DNA of 64,000 bases from Magnetospirillum sp. UT-4. GTDB taxonomy: Bacteria > Pseudomonadota > Alphaproteobacteria > Rhodospirillales > Magnetospirillaceae. Positions 1 through 8,057 of the stretch are shown here, one piece after another. The translations under genes and the position numbers were made by a program. The DNA is taken from NCBI RefSeq assembly GCF_902729435.1, contig NZ_CACVCG010000046.1:157050-221049 (forward strand). Reading direction: 5' to 3'. The notes below the pieces were generated by a model. That model did no database searches. It saw only the letters and a program-made list of their open reading frames with translations, and was not told the origin of the DNA. Every line of letters begins with the position of its first letter. The stretch's first letter is position 1.

Positions 1-833
1 CCGCGGGGCAACAGCTCGACCAGCGCCTGGTTGAGGCTGTGCAGCAGCAGGGCGGGGTCGTCGGCAAGGTCGGCGTGGTGGCCCATCAGGGTATGCAGGC
101 GGAAGACGTTGAGGGCGGCGCTGACGCCGTGCCCGGCGAAATCGAAGGAATACACCGTCACCCGCCCGCTTCCGGCGTTGAGCAGGCCCCACAGGTCGCC
201 GCCGATGGAGGAGGAGGGCTGGAAATGGCTTTCCACCCTGAGCCCCACCGAGTCCAGCTGCGCCTTCATTTTGGGGCAGCGCGGCAGCAGGTCGAACTGC
301 ATGGCCCGGGCGGCGTCCAACTCGGCCTGGACCTTGTTGCGTTCCTCGGTCAGGCGGTCGAACAGCTCCTGACGCTCGACCTCGGCATGCTTGCGGGTGA
401 TGGCGTAGCGGATGGCGCGCACCACGGTGCCGCCGGCGTCGTTGCCCTTGACCAGATAGTCCTGGGCGCCGGCCTGAAGGGCGTGGTCGGCGAAGGCCGG
501 GTCGTCGAGACCGGTCATCACCACGATGGGCAGGGTCGGCGCCGCCGCCTGCATGCGCGCCAGCGTGGTCATGCCGAAGGCGTCGGGCAGGTTGAGGTCG
601 AGCAGCACCACGTCGTAGGTCTCGATGGCCAGCATGCCGAGCGCCGCCGCCAGACTTTCCACCGTCGACAGGGCGAAGCGGCCGCGCAGTTCCTCGGCCA
701 GGGCGAGACGCATCAGCGTGGCGTCGCCCGGATCGTCCTCGACCAGCAAAATCCGCAGCTTGGCCTCGGAATCGAGGATTGCGCCGATGGCGTCGCGGGG
801 CGCGACGGCCGGTGCGAGGGCTGCCTGACTCAT
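1..833 (-). CDS. Response regulator with C-terminal PP2C/SpoIIE-type phosphatase domain (partial, runs off window start)
   Basis: The visible 277 codons encode a receiver domain (about residues 28-150) followed by a short helical linker and the start of a SpoIIE/RsbU-like phosphatase domain. The receiver has the acidic pair in LLVEDD, the phospho-acceptor Asp in VVLLDLNLPD, the MTG segment and the switch-region Lys in DYLVKGND. The phosphatase part shows SSSIGGDLWG and FDFAGHGVSAAL, which match the metal-binding Asp motifs of PP2C phosphatases. Such proteins usually dephosphorylate an anti-anti-sigma factor or act in chemosensory output; no partner is visible here. The ATG at 831-833 is the first start before the receiver. 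The 3' end is beyond the window. Confidence 0.88.
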   Translation of the reverse strand, partial: MSQAALAPAVAPRDAIGAILDSEAKLRILLVEDDPGDATLMRLALAEELRGRFALSTVESLAAALGMLAIETYDVVLLDLNLPDAFGMTTLARMQAAAPTLPIVVMTGLDDPAFADHALQAGAQDYLVKGNDAGGTVVRAIRYAITRKHAEVERQELFDRLTEERNKVQAELDAARAMQFDLLPRCPKMKAQLDSVGLRVESHFQPSSSIGGDLWGLLNAGSGRVTVYSFDFAGHGVSAALNVFRLHTLMGHHADLADDPALLLHSLNQALVELLPR

Positions 834-937
834 ACTCGACTCCGAAAATATGACGTCAGTATGCCCGTAACCGGGCCTTGCGTCCAGAGGGGGGCAAATA
901 AACCTGGAGACGAAACCCATGGTTTTTCATGGGAGAC
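834..937. other. Intergenic region with two short hairpins
   Basis: This 104-bp gap lies between the start of the leftward regulator and the end of the leftward hemerythrin gene. It contains a CCCATG/CATGGG hairpin at about 917-930, just past the hemerythrin stop and a weak terminator candidate, and a GCCCG/CGGGC hairpin near 864-877. A TGACGTCA palindrome lies at 851-858 and could be part of the regulator's promoter region. No clear -35/-10 pair was seen. Confidence 0.4.
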
Positions 938-1348
938 TTAGCGGTTGCCTCTGGTGTTGAGGAAGGGGCCGTAGGCCTTGTCCATCTCCAGGGTGTGGGT
1001 GACGATCCAGCCGTGCAGGAACTCCAGCGCGTCGGCGCCGGGGCAGGCGGCGCGGCCGTGCTCGATCTCCTCGCGCATGCGCGACAGCCCCAGCACCAAC
1101 TGGTCGTGGGCCGCCTCGTGGGCGCCGGTTCCGGGATAGCCGGCGGCGCGCATGGCTTCCTCCTCGCGGCGGAAATGGTCGTTGGCATAGGACAGCAGGC
1201 GATCGAGGACGCCCTTGACCTCGGCCGCTCCCGCCCCGGTGCCGCAGACGGCGAACAGTTCGTTGTAAAGGCCCAGAAGATGTTCGTGGTCGCGGTCGAA
1301 CTCGTCGACCCCGACCGCCATCGACGGGTCCCAGTGCAAGGTCCTCAT
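938..1348 (-). CDS. Bacteriohemerythrin
   Basis: A 136-residue single-domain hemerythrin, the usual size for bacterial members. It binds O2 at a non-heme di-iron centre and may act in oxygen sensing, storage or delivery. The ligand pattern is present in order: the His of DRDHEHLL, HFRREEEAM (HxxxE), HEAAHDQ (HxxxH) and HTLEMDKAYGPF (HxxxxD). The ATG at 1346-1348 opens MRTLHWDPSMAVG, the typical hemerythrin start. No signal peptide or membrane segment is seen, so it should be cytoplasmic. A second hemerythrin is at 60743-61189. Its close neighbourhood to a heme O synthase cluster on the other strand may be coincidental. Confidence 0.93.
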   Translation of the reverse strand: MRTLHWDPSMAVGVDEFDRDHEHLLGLYNELFAVCGTGAGAAEVKGVLDRLLSYANDHFRREEEAMRAAGYPGTGAHEAAHDQLVLGLSRMREEIEHGRAACPGADALEFLHGWIVTHTLEMDKAYGPFLNTRGNR

Positions 1349-1487
1349 GCGGCCCCTCCCGGTGCGCTTGAGTGGTCCGCCCGCTCCAAGAACGAAGCAT
1401 AGCGAGTCTAGGCTGGGTCAGGCCATAAAATCGACTCGCCGGAAGGCCGGGTTTCCCTGCCGCCGCGTCCCCCCATATGGCAGGGCG

Positions 1488-1622
1488 ATGGAACCGCCCG
1501 CATCCGCTCCCTGCCGCCCTCCGCGCTGGCGCCTGCTGGCCACCCTGGCCGTGCTGGCGGCGGTGGCCGCGCTGGCCTACGCCGCCGCCCTGCTGCGCTT
1601 CGCCGCCATGCTGGGGAACTGA
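1488..1622 (+). CDS. Small single-pass membrane protein (44 aa)
   Basis: I do not recognise the family. The ATG at 1488 opens 44 residues with a basic, proline-rich N-terminus and one hydrophobic stretch (about residues 18-40, rich in Leu/Ala/Val), consistent with one transmembrane helix. The stop lies 3 bp before the GTG start of the DUF420 gene, and heme O synthase follows, so the three probably form one transcript. Small single-helix proteins are common in cytochrome oxidase assembly loci, but a role there is only inferred from position. Longer in-frame upstream starts exist; they would add sequence that looks non-coding. Confidence 0.55.
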   Translation: MEPPASAPCRPPRWRLLATLAVLAAVAALAYAAALLRFAAMLGN

Positions 1623-1625
1623 GCC

Positions 1626-2045
1626 GTGACCGCCCAGGACCTGCCGCACCTGACCGCCGGCCTCAACGCCCTGACCCTGGTGCTGCTGCTGGCCGGTCTG
1701 GCGGCCATCCGCGCCGGCCGGCGGGGTCGCCATCGCGGCTTCATGCTGGCGGCTGCCGCCGCCTCGGCGGCCTTCCTGGTGGTCTACGTGGTCTATCACC
1801 TGTCGGCGCCCATCTTCCAATTCCGCGGCGAGGGCATGCTGCGGCCGTTCTACTACACCCTGCTGGTCAGCCATGTGGTCCTGGCCGCATTGGTGGCGCC
1901 GCTGGCGGCGGTGACCCTGTGGCGGGGCTGGAGCGGCCAGACCAAGCGCCACCGCCGCATCGCCCGCTGGACGCTGCCGCTGTGGCTGTATGTCGGCGTC
2001 TCGGGGCTGGCGGTCTACGCCATGCTCTACCACCTCGTGCCATAG
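1626..2045 (+). CDS. DUF420 family membrane protein
   Basis: 139 residues with four hydrophobic segments (about 10-27, 38-58, 75-95 and 110-135), starting at a GTG 3 bp after the preceding gene. The FLVVYVVYH and PFYYTLLVSHVVLA segments, with His residues inside helices, match DUF420 (YozB-like) proteins, which often sit beside heme O synthase and cytochrome oxidase assembly genes. The biochemical role of the family is not established as far as I know. It is followed 9 bp later by the heme O synthase gene, so co-expression with heme A/O biosynthesis is likely. Confidence 0.78.
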   Translation: MTAQDLPHLTAGLNALTLVLLLAGLAAIRAGRRGRHRGFMLAAAAASAAFLVVYVVYHLSAPIFQFRGEGMLRPFYYTLLVSHVVLAALVAPLAAVTLWRGWSGQTKRHRRIARWTLPLWLYVGVSGLAVYAMLYHLVP

Positions 2046-2054
2046 GAGCCGCCT

Positions 2055-2906
2055 TTGACCTTCCGCCAGGTTTCGGAACTGGTGAAGCTGCGCATCGGCA
2101 TCATGATCGCCGCCACCGCGGTGACCGGCTACGCCGCCGTCGCCGACGAACTGCGGACGGCGCCGGCGCTGCTGCTGGCCCTGGCCATGCTGCTGGGCTC
2201 TGGCGCCGCGGCGCTGTTCAACCACGTCTGCGACCGCGACATCGACCGCCTGATGAGCCGCACCCGCGCCCGCCCGCTGGCCACCGGCCTGGTCCGGCCC
2301 GCCGACGCGCTGGGCCTGGCCGGGCTGCTGATGGCCACCGCCATGACGGTGGCGGTGCTGGCCTTCAACTGGGTGGTGGCGTTGCACCTGTTCCTCGGCG
2401 CCTTCGTCTACGGCATCGTCTACACGGTGTGGCTGAAGCGGCGCACCTGGCTCAACATCGTGGTCGGCGGCGCCGCCGGCAGCTTCGCCGTGCTGGCCGG
2501 CGCGGCGGCGGTCGAGCCGACCCGCTGGCTGCTGCCGGCGCTGCTGGCGGTGACCCTGTTCCTGTGGACGCCCAGCCATTTCTGGTCGCTGGCCATCCTG
2601 CTGGCCGACGACTACCGCGCCGCGCGGGTGCCGATGCTGCCGGTGGTGGCCGGCATCGGGCGCACCGCCTGGGCCATCCTGTTCAACTCGGTCCTGCTGG
2701 TGGCCTCGTCGCTGGCGCCGTGGCTGCTGGGCGTGGCCGGCCCCGCCTATGCCATCGCCGCCGGGGCGGCCGGCCTGCTGCTGCTCGGGCTCAACCTGGC
2801 GCTGGCGCTGCGGCCCGGGCGCAAGCTGGCGGGCTGGAACTTCGCCGCCTCGATCCCCTACCTGCTGGTGCTGTTCGCCGGAATCGTCGTCGATCGGCAC
2901 TGGTAG
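2055..2906 (+). CDS. ctaB: Protoheme IX farnesyltransferase (heme O synthase)
   Basis: 283 residues, normal for CtaB/CyoE. It transfers a farnesyl group to heme B to make heme O in the inner membrane, the first step toward heme A for terminal oxidases. The prenyl-diphosphate-binding motif NHVCDRDIDRLMSRTRARPL (NxxxDxxxD) is complete, and the second conserved loop with WLKRRTWLNIVVGG follows. Eight to nine hydrophobic segments are visible. The start is a TTG at 2055, preceded by AGGAG at 2045-2049. No cytochrome oxidase structural gene is in the window, so this could be a secondary locus. Other UbiA-family prenyltransferases are less likely given the heme-specific motifs. Confidence 0.9.
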   Translation: MTFRQVSELVKLRIGIMIAATAVTGYAAVADELRTAPALLLALAMLLGSGAAALFNHVCDRDIDRLMSRTRARPLATGLVRPADALGLAGLLMATAMTVAVLAFNWVVALHLFLGAFVYGIVYTVWLKRRTWLNIVVGGAAGSFAVLAGAAAVEPTRWLLPALLAVTLFLWTPSHFWSLAILLADDYRAARVPMLPVVAGIGRTAWAILFNSVLLVASSLAPWLLGVAGPAYAIAAGAAGLLLLGLNLALALRPGRKLAGWNFAASIPYLLVLFAGIVVDRHW

Positions 2907-2910
2907 GGGG

Positions 2911-3381
2911 TTACCGGGTTACCCGCTCCAGCCTGCCGCTTTCGACCAGGTCCGAGGTGGCGGCCGCCGCCCGCAGGAAGGCGCGCACCGCGTCCGGGCT
3001 GCCGCCCAGGCGGTCCACCGGGCCGGGGCGCAGCGCCACCCCGTGGGCCTTGGCCAGCCGCGCCGCGCCGTCCTTGCCCGGCATGTAGAACACCACCGCG
3101 TCGCCCTGCACCGCCGCCAGCAGGGCGATGTGGCGCCCGGCGGCGTAATCGGCCAGCAGCAGGCCGCCGGCCAGTGTCTCGACCCGCACCGTGCCGCCCT
3201 CGCCCAGCCGGTACAGCCCGGCGGTTTGGTCCCAGGCCAGGGTCACCACCTGGCCGTCGGCGCGGCGGTAGCTGCCGTCGGCGACGCCCTCGACCCGCCG
3301 GCCGCGCTCCACCACCGGCCCGTCCACCTCGTAGCAGGCGGCGAGCAGCAGGGTGACCAGCAGGGTGGCGAGGGCGCGCAT
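2911..3381 (-). CDS. Putative small lipoprotein
   Basis: 156 residues beginning with a lipoprotein signal peptide: short N-terminus, LLVTLLLAAC hydrophobic core and lipobox with Cys16. The mature part is mostly predicted beta/alpha mix without a motif I recognise. It is convergent with the heme O synthase gene, ending 4 bp after it. No operon partner is evident, since xerD downstream in the same direction is the end of another transcript. Function unknown; likely envelope-anchored. Confidence 0.7.
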   Translation of the reverse strand: MRALATLLVTLLLAACYEVDGPVVERGRRVEGVADGSYRRADGQVVTLAWDQTAGLYRLGEGGTVRVETLAGGLLLADYAAGRHIALLAAVQGDAVVFYMPGKDGAARLAKAHGVALRPGPVDRLGGSPDAVRAFLRAAAATSDLVESGRLERVTR

Positions 3382-3439
3382 GGCCGCCCTGATATCACCC
3401 GGCGGCGGCGCGCGACTTGATTTCGGCCAAGCGGCCAGA

Positions 3440-4354
3440 TCAGGTGGTCTTGCGCCCCAGCCCGGCCAGCGGGTGATGCTGCTGCACCAGCCGCGTCTTG
3501 GGCTCGTCGAGGACGTGGGTATAGATCTCGGTGGTGGCGATGTCGGCGTGGCCCAGCAATTCCTGCACCACCCGCAGATCGGCGCCGTGGGCCAGCATGT
3601 GGGTGGCGAAGGCGTGGCGCAGCACGTGGGGCGACAGCCGGCGCGGATCGATGCCGGCCGTCATGCCGACGCGCAGCAGGCGGCGGGCGAAGTGCGAGCG
3701 GCTGAGATGCCCGCTCCGGCCGCTGCCGGGAAACAGCCAGCGCGAGCCGGCCTTGCCCAGCAGCGCCGCCCGCACCGGCTTCCACGCGGCGATGGCGGTG
3801 CGGGCGGGGTCGGACAGCGGCACCATGCGCTCCTTGTCGCCCTTGCCGCGCACCACCAGCACGTCGGGGTCGCGGGCCAATGCGGCGAAGGGCAGGCCGA
3901 CCAGTTCCGACACCCTGAGGCCGGTGGCGTACAGCAGCTCCAGCAGCGCCGTCATCATCTCGCCGTACGGGGTGGCGAGGGCGCGGGCGGCCTCCAGCAG
4001 CGCGTCGACCTCGGCCTCGTCCAGCACCTTGGGCAGCGGCCGGCCCTTGCGCGGCGAATCCAGCTTCGAGGTGGGATCGTCGCCGCGCCAGCCCTCGGCG
4101 AAGGCGAAACGGTAGAACTGGCGAAAGGCCGACAGCCGCCGCGCCTGGGTCCGCGTCGCCATGCCGACATCGGCCAGGGACTTGAGATAGGCCGACAGAT
4201 CCGCGGCCTCGGCATCCAGCGCCGTGCGCCCGCGCCGGGCCAGGAATTCCGCCAGGTCGTCCAGGTCGCGGCGATAGGCGTCGAGGGTGTTGGCGGCGGC
4301 GCCGCGTTCGACGCTCATCATTTCCAGGAAGGTGTCGATGGGGCGGGAAATCAT
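3440..4354 (-). CDS. xerD: Tyrosine site-specific recombinase XerD
   Basis: 304 residues with an N-terminal SAM-like core-binding domain (about 1-95) and a C-terminal catalytic domain. The catalytic residues are visible: Arg in ATGLRVSELVGLP, Lys in VVRGKGDKERMVP, HxxR in SPHVLRHAFATH, His in LLGHADIATT and the Tyr in TEIYTHV. With XerC, XerD resolves chromosome dimers at dif during cell division. It lies upstream of and divergent to aroK, as in many alphaproteobacteria, but here three other genes separate them. Its ATG overlaps the stop of the TPR gene (ATGA), so translational coupling is likely. Confidence 0.95.
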   Translation of the reverse strand: MISRPIDTFLEMMSVERGAAANTLDAYRRDLDDLAEFLARRGRTALDAEAADLSAYLKSLADVGMATRTQARRLSAFRQFYRFAFAEGWRGDDPTSKLDSPRKGRPLPKVLDEAEVDALLEAARALATPYGEMMTALLELLYATGLRVSELVGLPFAALARDPDVLVVRGKGDKERMVPLSDPARTAIAAWKPVRAALLGKAGSRWLFPGSGRSGHLSRSHFARRLLRVGMTAGIDPRRLSPHVLRHAFATHMLAHGADLRVVQELLGHADIATTEIYTHVLDEPKTRLVQQHHPLAGLGRKTT

Positions 4355-6024
4355 TTCGTATTTCCCCCTCCCCCCGCGTGGGGGAGGGTCGTTTCCTCAT
4401 CACCCCCTCCCCCCTCGTGGGGGAGGGTCGGGGTGGGGGGGGAACCGCGTCGGCGCCGGGGTTTGCGACTCCACCCCTCCCCATCAAGGGGAGGGGAGTT
4501 TTTCAGCCATCCCTGCAGCGCCGTCCTGACCTGGCGCAGCAGCGGCGGCCAGTCGCCGGGGGCGGGCTGGCGGAACAGGCGGGCCTGCGCGTACCACGGG
4601 CAGGTGTCGCCATCGAACCAGCGCCAGTCGGCGCCGTGGTGCAGCATCATCAGGCTGGGCACCCCCAGCGCCCCGGCCAGATGGGCCACCGCGGTATCCA
4701 CCGTCACCACCAGGTCCAGGGCGGCGATGGCGGCGGCGGTGTCGGCGAAATCGGCCAGATGCGGTTCCAGGTCCATGGCCAGGCGCGTCACCGGCGCCTT
4801 CTCCTCCTCGCTCAGGCCCTTCTGCAGGCTGAAGAACCGCGCCCCGTCGATGCCCTCGACCACCGCCTCGGCGAACATGGCGGCGGGCAGGAAGCGATGG
4901 GGGTCAAGGCCTTTGCGGGTCGAGGACCAGCACAGGCCGATGCGCGGCCCGCCGCCTTCGACCCGGGTGAAGCGGCCCGGCGGCGGCGCCAGATAGGGGG
5001 CGGCAACCATGTGGTCGTCGCAGCCGACGAAGAACCCGGGCAGCGACATGACATAGGCGAAGCGGTCGGCGGCGGGCAGCTTGCGGTCGTCGCGCACCAC
5101 CTCGATGCCGGGCAGGCTGGCGGCCAGCAGCTCGACCAGCGGAGGCTGGCAGGCGAACACCACCTTGTCGCAGCGTTCGGCGGCGCGCGGCAGGAAGCGG
5201 GCGAAATTGATGGAATCGCCGAAGCCGATCTCGCGGTGGACCAGCAGGGTGCCCTTGAACGGGGTGCCGTCCCACAGCGGCGCGGTGGCCGGCGGCTCCG
5301 CGAAGCGGCGGCGCTTCAGGCGCCATTCCCACTCGGCCCAGCCTTCGGTGAAGTGGCGCTGGTGCAGCAGCGTCCAGGCCAGGCCGTAATGGGCCTCGGC
5401 ATAATCGGGCCACACCGCGATGGCGCGGCGGAAGGCAGCCTCGGCCTCGTCCAGGCGGCGCTGCAGCAGCCGGGTCGAGCCCAGATTGTTGAGGATCTCG
5501 GGATTGTCGGGCTGCAGCGCCAGGGCCTTGGCATGGGCCTTCTCGGCCTGCTTGAGGTCGCCCACCTGCTGCCACGCCGCCCCCACATAGGACCATGGCA
5601 CCGGGTCCTTCGGGGTCAGGCGGGCGGCGGCGGCGAAGGCGTCCACCGCGGCGCGGCTCTCCTCCAGGTCGAGGCAGCAGACGCCCAGATTGCGGAAGTA
5701 CGAGGGATGGGCGCGGATGGCCAGCGCCCGGCGCAGCAGGGCGGCGGCGGCGGCGGGGCGCCGGTTGTCCATCTCCAGCTTGGCCAGGTTGTAGAGCAGG
5801 TCGGGATTGGTCGGCGCCAGCGCCAGCGCGCGGTCATAGGCGGCCCGCGCCCCGGCCGGATCGCCCATGGCCTTGAGGGTGATGGCGATGGCGTTCAGCA
5901 CCGCCGCATCGGGGCGCTGCCGGCGCACCTTCTCGAACAGCGCCAGGGCGCGGTCGTGGCGGCCGGCCTTGGCGTGGGCGACGCCTTCGGCGAACAGTCG
6001 CTCACGTCCGCCGGGGCCGGCCAT
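4351..6024 (-). CDS. TPR-repeat protein with glycosyltransferase-9-like domain; C-terminus extended by a repeat element
   Basis: 557 residues. Residues 1 to about 235 contain six or so tetratricopeptide repeats (for example LNAIAITLKAMGDPAGARAA and LNNLGSTRLLQRRLDEAEAA). Residues of about 240-510 resemble the GT9/GT41-like domain found after TPRs in many alphaproteobacteria, with FGDSINFARFLP, GPRIGLCWSS and VDTAVAHLAGALGVPSL. A role in glycan or protein glycosylation is inferred from family resemblance. The last ~47 residues (NSPPLDGEG to GGGGNTK) are encoded by GC-rich palindromic repeats at 4364-4503 and look like an inserted repeat that extended the frame into xerD. It follows the 578-aa gene by 6 bp. 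Confidence 0.8.
   Translation of the reverse strand: MAGPGGRERLFAEGVAHAKAGRHDRALALFEKVRRQRPDAAVLNAIAITLKAMGDPAGARAAYDRALALAPTNPDLLYNLAKLEMDNRRPAAAAALLRRALAIRAHPSYFRNLGVCCLDLEESRAAVDAFAAAARLTPKDPVPWSYVGAAWQQVGDLKQAEKAHAKALALQPDNPEILNNLGSTRLLQRRLDEAEAAFRRAIAVWPDYAEAHYGLAWTLLHQRHFTEGWAEWEWRLKRRRFAEPPATAPLWDGTPFKGTLLVHREIGFGDSINFARFLPRAAERCDKVVFACQPPLVELLAASLPGIEVVRDDRKLPAADRFAYVMSLPGFFVGCDDHMVAAPYLAPPPGRFTRVEGGGPRIGLCWSSTRKGLDPHRFLPAAMFAEAVVEGIDGARFFSLQKGLSEEEKAPVTRLAMDLEPHLADFADTAAAIAALDLVVTVDTAVAHLAGALGVPSLMMLHHGADWRWFDGDTCPWYAQARLFRQPAPGDWPPLLRQVRTALQGWLKNSPPLDGEGWSRKPRRRRGSPPTPTLPHEGGGGDEETTLPHAGGGGNTK
4364..4503. repeat. GC-rich palindromic repeat array inside the 3' end of the TPR gene
   Basis: Three inverted-repeat units made of C-runs and G-runs: CCCTCCCCCCGCG/GTGGGGGAGGG at about 4367-4388, CCCCTCCCCCCTCGTGGGGG at 4413-4432 and CCCCTCCCCATCAAGGGGAG at about 4474-4494. 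The same kind of element is dispersed in intergenic DNA of many alphaproteobacteria. Read on the minus strand it gives the low-complexity tail TLPHEGGGG / TLPHAGGGG of the TPR protein. Confidence 0.8.
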
Positions 6025-6030
6025 GGGGGA

Positions 6031-7767
6031 TCAGACCCCGTTGGCCAGCAGGGCCTCGACCGCCAGCCGGCGCGCCTCGTCGCCCAGGCCGACCACCGCC
6101 AGGGCGCTGACCGCCTCGGACAGGGTCAGCACGTCGAGGCGGTCCAGCGGCGTGTCGCCGATGGCCGCCAGCGCCGCCAGCACGGTGCCGCCCAGCCGGG
6201 CGTCAAGGGCCGCCGCCTGCAGCATGGCGAACAGGCCCGGCTTCGGTCCGCCGGTGGGCAGTGCCAAGGTGTCGAGCCAGGCGGCCTCGGGCACCTTGGC
6301 CCCCAGCCCGGCGAGCACGCCCAGCACCACCCCGGTGCGCCGCGCCGCGATTTCGGGCGGCAGGCCGGCCAGGGTGGCGCGCCAGGCGGCGAAGCCCTGG
6401 GTGCCGGCCGGCTGGCCGGGCATCGCGGCGGCCACCGCCGACAGCGGCCACAGCGCGTCGGCGGCCTTGGCGGCCGGGTCGGCGCGGGCCATGTCGAGCC
6501 ACTTGGCCGCCGCCTCGGGCCGGTCGAGGGCATACATCGCCCGCGCCAGCGCCGGAGCCGGAGCGGCCAGGGCCGGGTCGGGCTTGATGGTCCACAGGAT
6601 GGCCTCGAACACGCGGGCGGCGGCGGCGACTTCGCCCTTGGCCGCCGCCAGTTCCACCGCCTTGGCGGCGAATTTCGCCTTCAGCGCCGGATCGGGCTGG
6701 TCGGTGGCGGCACGGAACAGCAGCGCCCGCGCCCGCACCCCGGCGCCGTCGGCCTTGGTCAGCGGGGTGGCCATCTCGTCCGGCGCGAACACCATGTCCA
6801 GATACAGCTTGCGCAAGCTGTCGATGGGCAGCACGCCGGCCGCCTCGGCCCGCTCGGCGGCGGCCAGGCGCAGCTCGGGCGGGGCGCCGGCCTGCACCGC
6901 CAGCCTCTGCGCCACCGCCACCGGCGCCGCCGCCAGCGATTGCGGCGGCAGCGCCATGCGGGCGGCGGAGAAGGCGGCCATGTGCAGCGGCGTGGCCATG
7001 CTCAGCTGGATCTTGTCGGCCGGCACCGGCGGCAGCCCGGCCATGACCTCGGCGGCGGCGATGAAGGCCTGGTCGGGGTCCTTGCGCTCGCGCAGCAGAT
7101 CGAGGCCGAGATTGCCCTGCAGCATGTTGCCGGCGCTGAAATGGCAGAACACCGACAGCTTCAGGCTGTCGGACTCGACGGCCGGCCCGGCGGTGCGGGC
7201 GGCATCGGCACAGGCGCCGGCGACGTCGCCGGCGACCAGCGCCGCCTCGGCCTTGAGCCTGGCCAGCAGCGGCCCGGTGGCGGAAGCCGGCACCGCCTTG
7301 GCCAGCTTGGTGGCATTCTCGGAATCGCCCATGGCCATCAGCCGCTCGGCGCGCAAGCCGACCAGGCTGGGCGTATCGGTCTCGCGCGCCCCCTCGGGCG
7401 GCGGCGCGGCGGTGAGCAGCAGGCGGCGTTCGAGGCCGCGCACCGTGGCCGAGGCTCCGGCGCCGGGCAGCAGCGGCAGCAGGGCGCGGGCGACCGGCGC
7501 CGGCGTACCGGCCCACAGAGTGGCGGGGAAGCCGCCCTGGGAGGAATCGAGCACGCCCGCCGCCTCGGGGTTCGGCGGCTTCAGCGCGTCCACCGCGATG
7601 GGGCCGGCCACCGACGACGCCGGCGGGTCCATGCGTTCCATGGTCTCGGGGTCGAAGGGGGTGACCGGCGGCAGCACCTGCCCGGTTCCCTGCGCCGCCG
7701 CGGAAGCGCCGGACAGCAGGAGGGCGGACAGGAAAAGGGCGGAAACTCTAGCGCGGCAGACGGTCAT
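6031..7767 (-). CDS. Exported protein of unknown function (578 aa)
   Basis: I do not recognise a named family. The N-terminus is a clear signal peptide (basic start, LFLSALLLSGASAAAQ, cleavage likely near residue 26), so the product is probably periplasmic. The rest is Ala/Leu-rich and strongly helical with loosely repeated 35-40-residue units, suggestive of a degenerate TPR-like solenoid. Two lone Cys lie near residues 190-225. It sits in a tight operon: its start overlaps the end of the 46-aa membrane protein by 20 bp, and the TPR-glycosyltransferase gene follows after 6 bp. A joint envelope or surface-glycan role is an inference from this context. Confidence 0.75.
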   Translation of the reverse strand: MTVCRARVSALFLSALLLSGASAAAQGTGQVLPPVTPFDPETMERMDPPASSVAGPIAVDALKPPNPEAAGVLDSSQGGFPATLWAGTPAPVARALLPLLPGAGASATVRGLERRLLLTAAPPPEGARETDTPSLVGLRAERLMAMGDSENATKLAKAVPASATGPLLARLKAEAALVAGDVAGACADAARTAGPAVESDSLKLSVFCHFSAGNMLQGNLGLDLLRERKDPDQAFIAAAEVMAGLPPVPADKIQLSMATPLHMAAFSAARMALPPQSLAAAPVAVAQRLAVQAGAPPELRLAAAERAEAAGVLPIDSLRKLYLDMVFAPDEMATPLTKADGAGVRARALLFRAATDQPDPALKAKFAAKAVELAAAKGEVAAAARVFEAILWTIKPDPALAAPAPALARAMYALDRPEAAAKWLDMARADPAAKAADALWPLSAVAAAMPGQPAGTQGFAAWRATLAGLPPEIAARRTGVVLGVLAGLGAKVPEAAWLDTLALPTGGPKPGLFAMLQAAALDARLGGTVLAALAAIGDTPLDRLDVLTLSEAVSALAVVGLGDEARRLAVEALLANGV

Positions 7768-7888
7768 CGGGGATCACCTTCTCGACCGTCGCCAGGGGCG
7801 GCGGCAGATCGAACGTTGCGAGGAAGGCACCGCCGCCGACCACGACGGCGAGCAGCAGGACGACCAGGATTCCGGCGATCTTGCTCAT
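7748..7888 (-). CDS. Small membrane protein (46 aa), first gene of the xerD operon
   Basis: A 46-residue product starting MSKIAGILVVLLL, with one transmembrane helix (about residues 4-26) and a short polar tail, TVEKVIPDDRLPR. It overlaps the start of the 578-aa exported protein gene by 20 bp, which suggests translational coupling and a shared transcript. Family not recognised. The intergenic region up to aroK (7889-8057) must hold promoters for both directions. Confidence 0.6.
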   Translation of the reverse strand: MSKIAGILVVLLLAVVVGGGAFLATFDLPPPLATVEKVIPDDRLPR

Positions 7889-8057
7889 GGGTTGGGATGA
7901 ACCTTGCTTGAGGACGTTCTGGACACGCCCGGTGCCGGGCGGATAAAAGCGGCAGAAGCGCCCGTCTGGGCGCGTCACCAAGGCTAGGGTCCGACCATGG
8001 CGACTTTGGGGCAGTGTATCGGCCTCGCCCCGGCCGATCAACGGCGCACCACCGGCG
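7889..8057. promoter_or_regulatory. Divergent promoter region between the xerD operon and aroK
   Basis: This 169-bp gap separates two divergent transcripts and must serve both. It contains an inverted repeat CGCCCGGTGCCGGGCG at about 7926-7941. I could not assign convincing -35/-10 hexamers. Confidence 0.35.

Noticed and set aside
3440..4354. XerD as a mobile-element integrase
   Set aside because: Length, motifs and position near aroK fit the housekeeping recombinase, and no other mobile genes accompany it.
4378..7911. Very long plus-strand open frame (over 1,100 codons)
   Set aside because: It lies antisense to well-supported genes, has a Gly/Arg/Gln/His-rich composition typical of antisense frames in GC-rich DNA and no motifs.
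938..8000. Magnetosome gene island
   Set aside because: No mam or mms genes or their motifs were seen; the TPR protein does not resemble MamA beyond generic TPRs.
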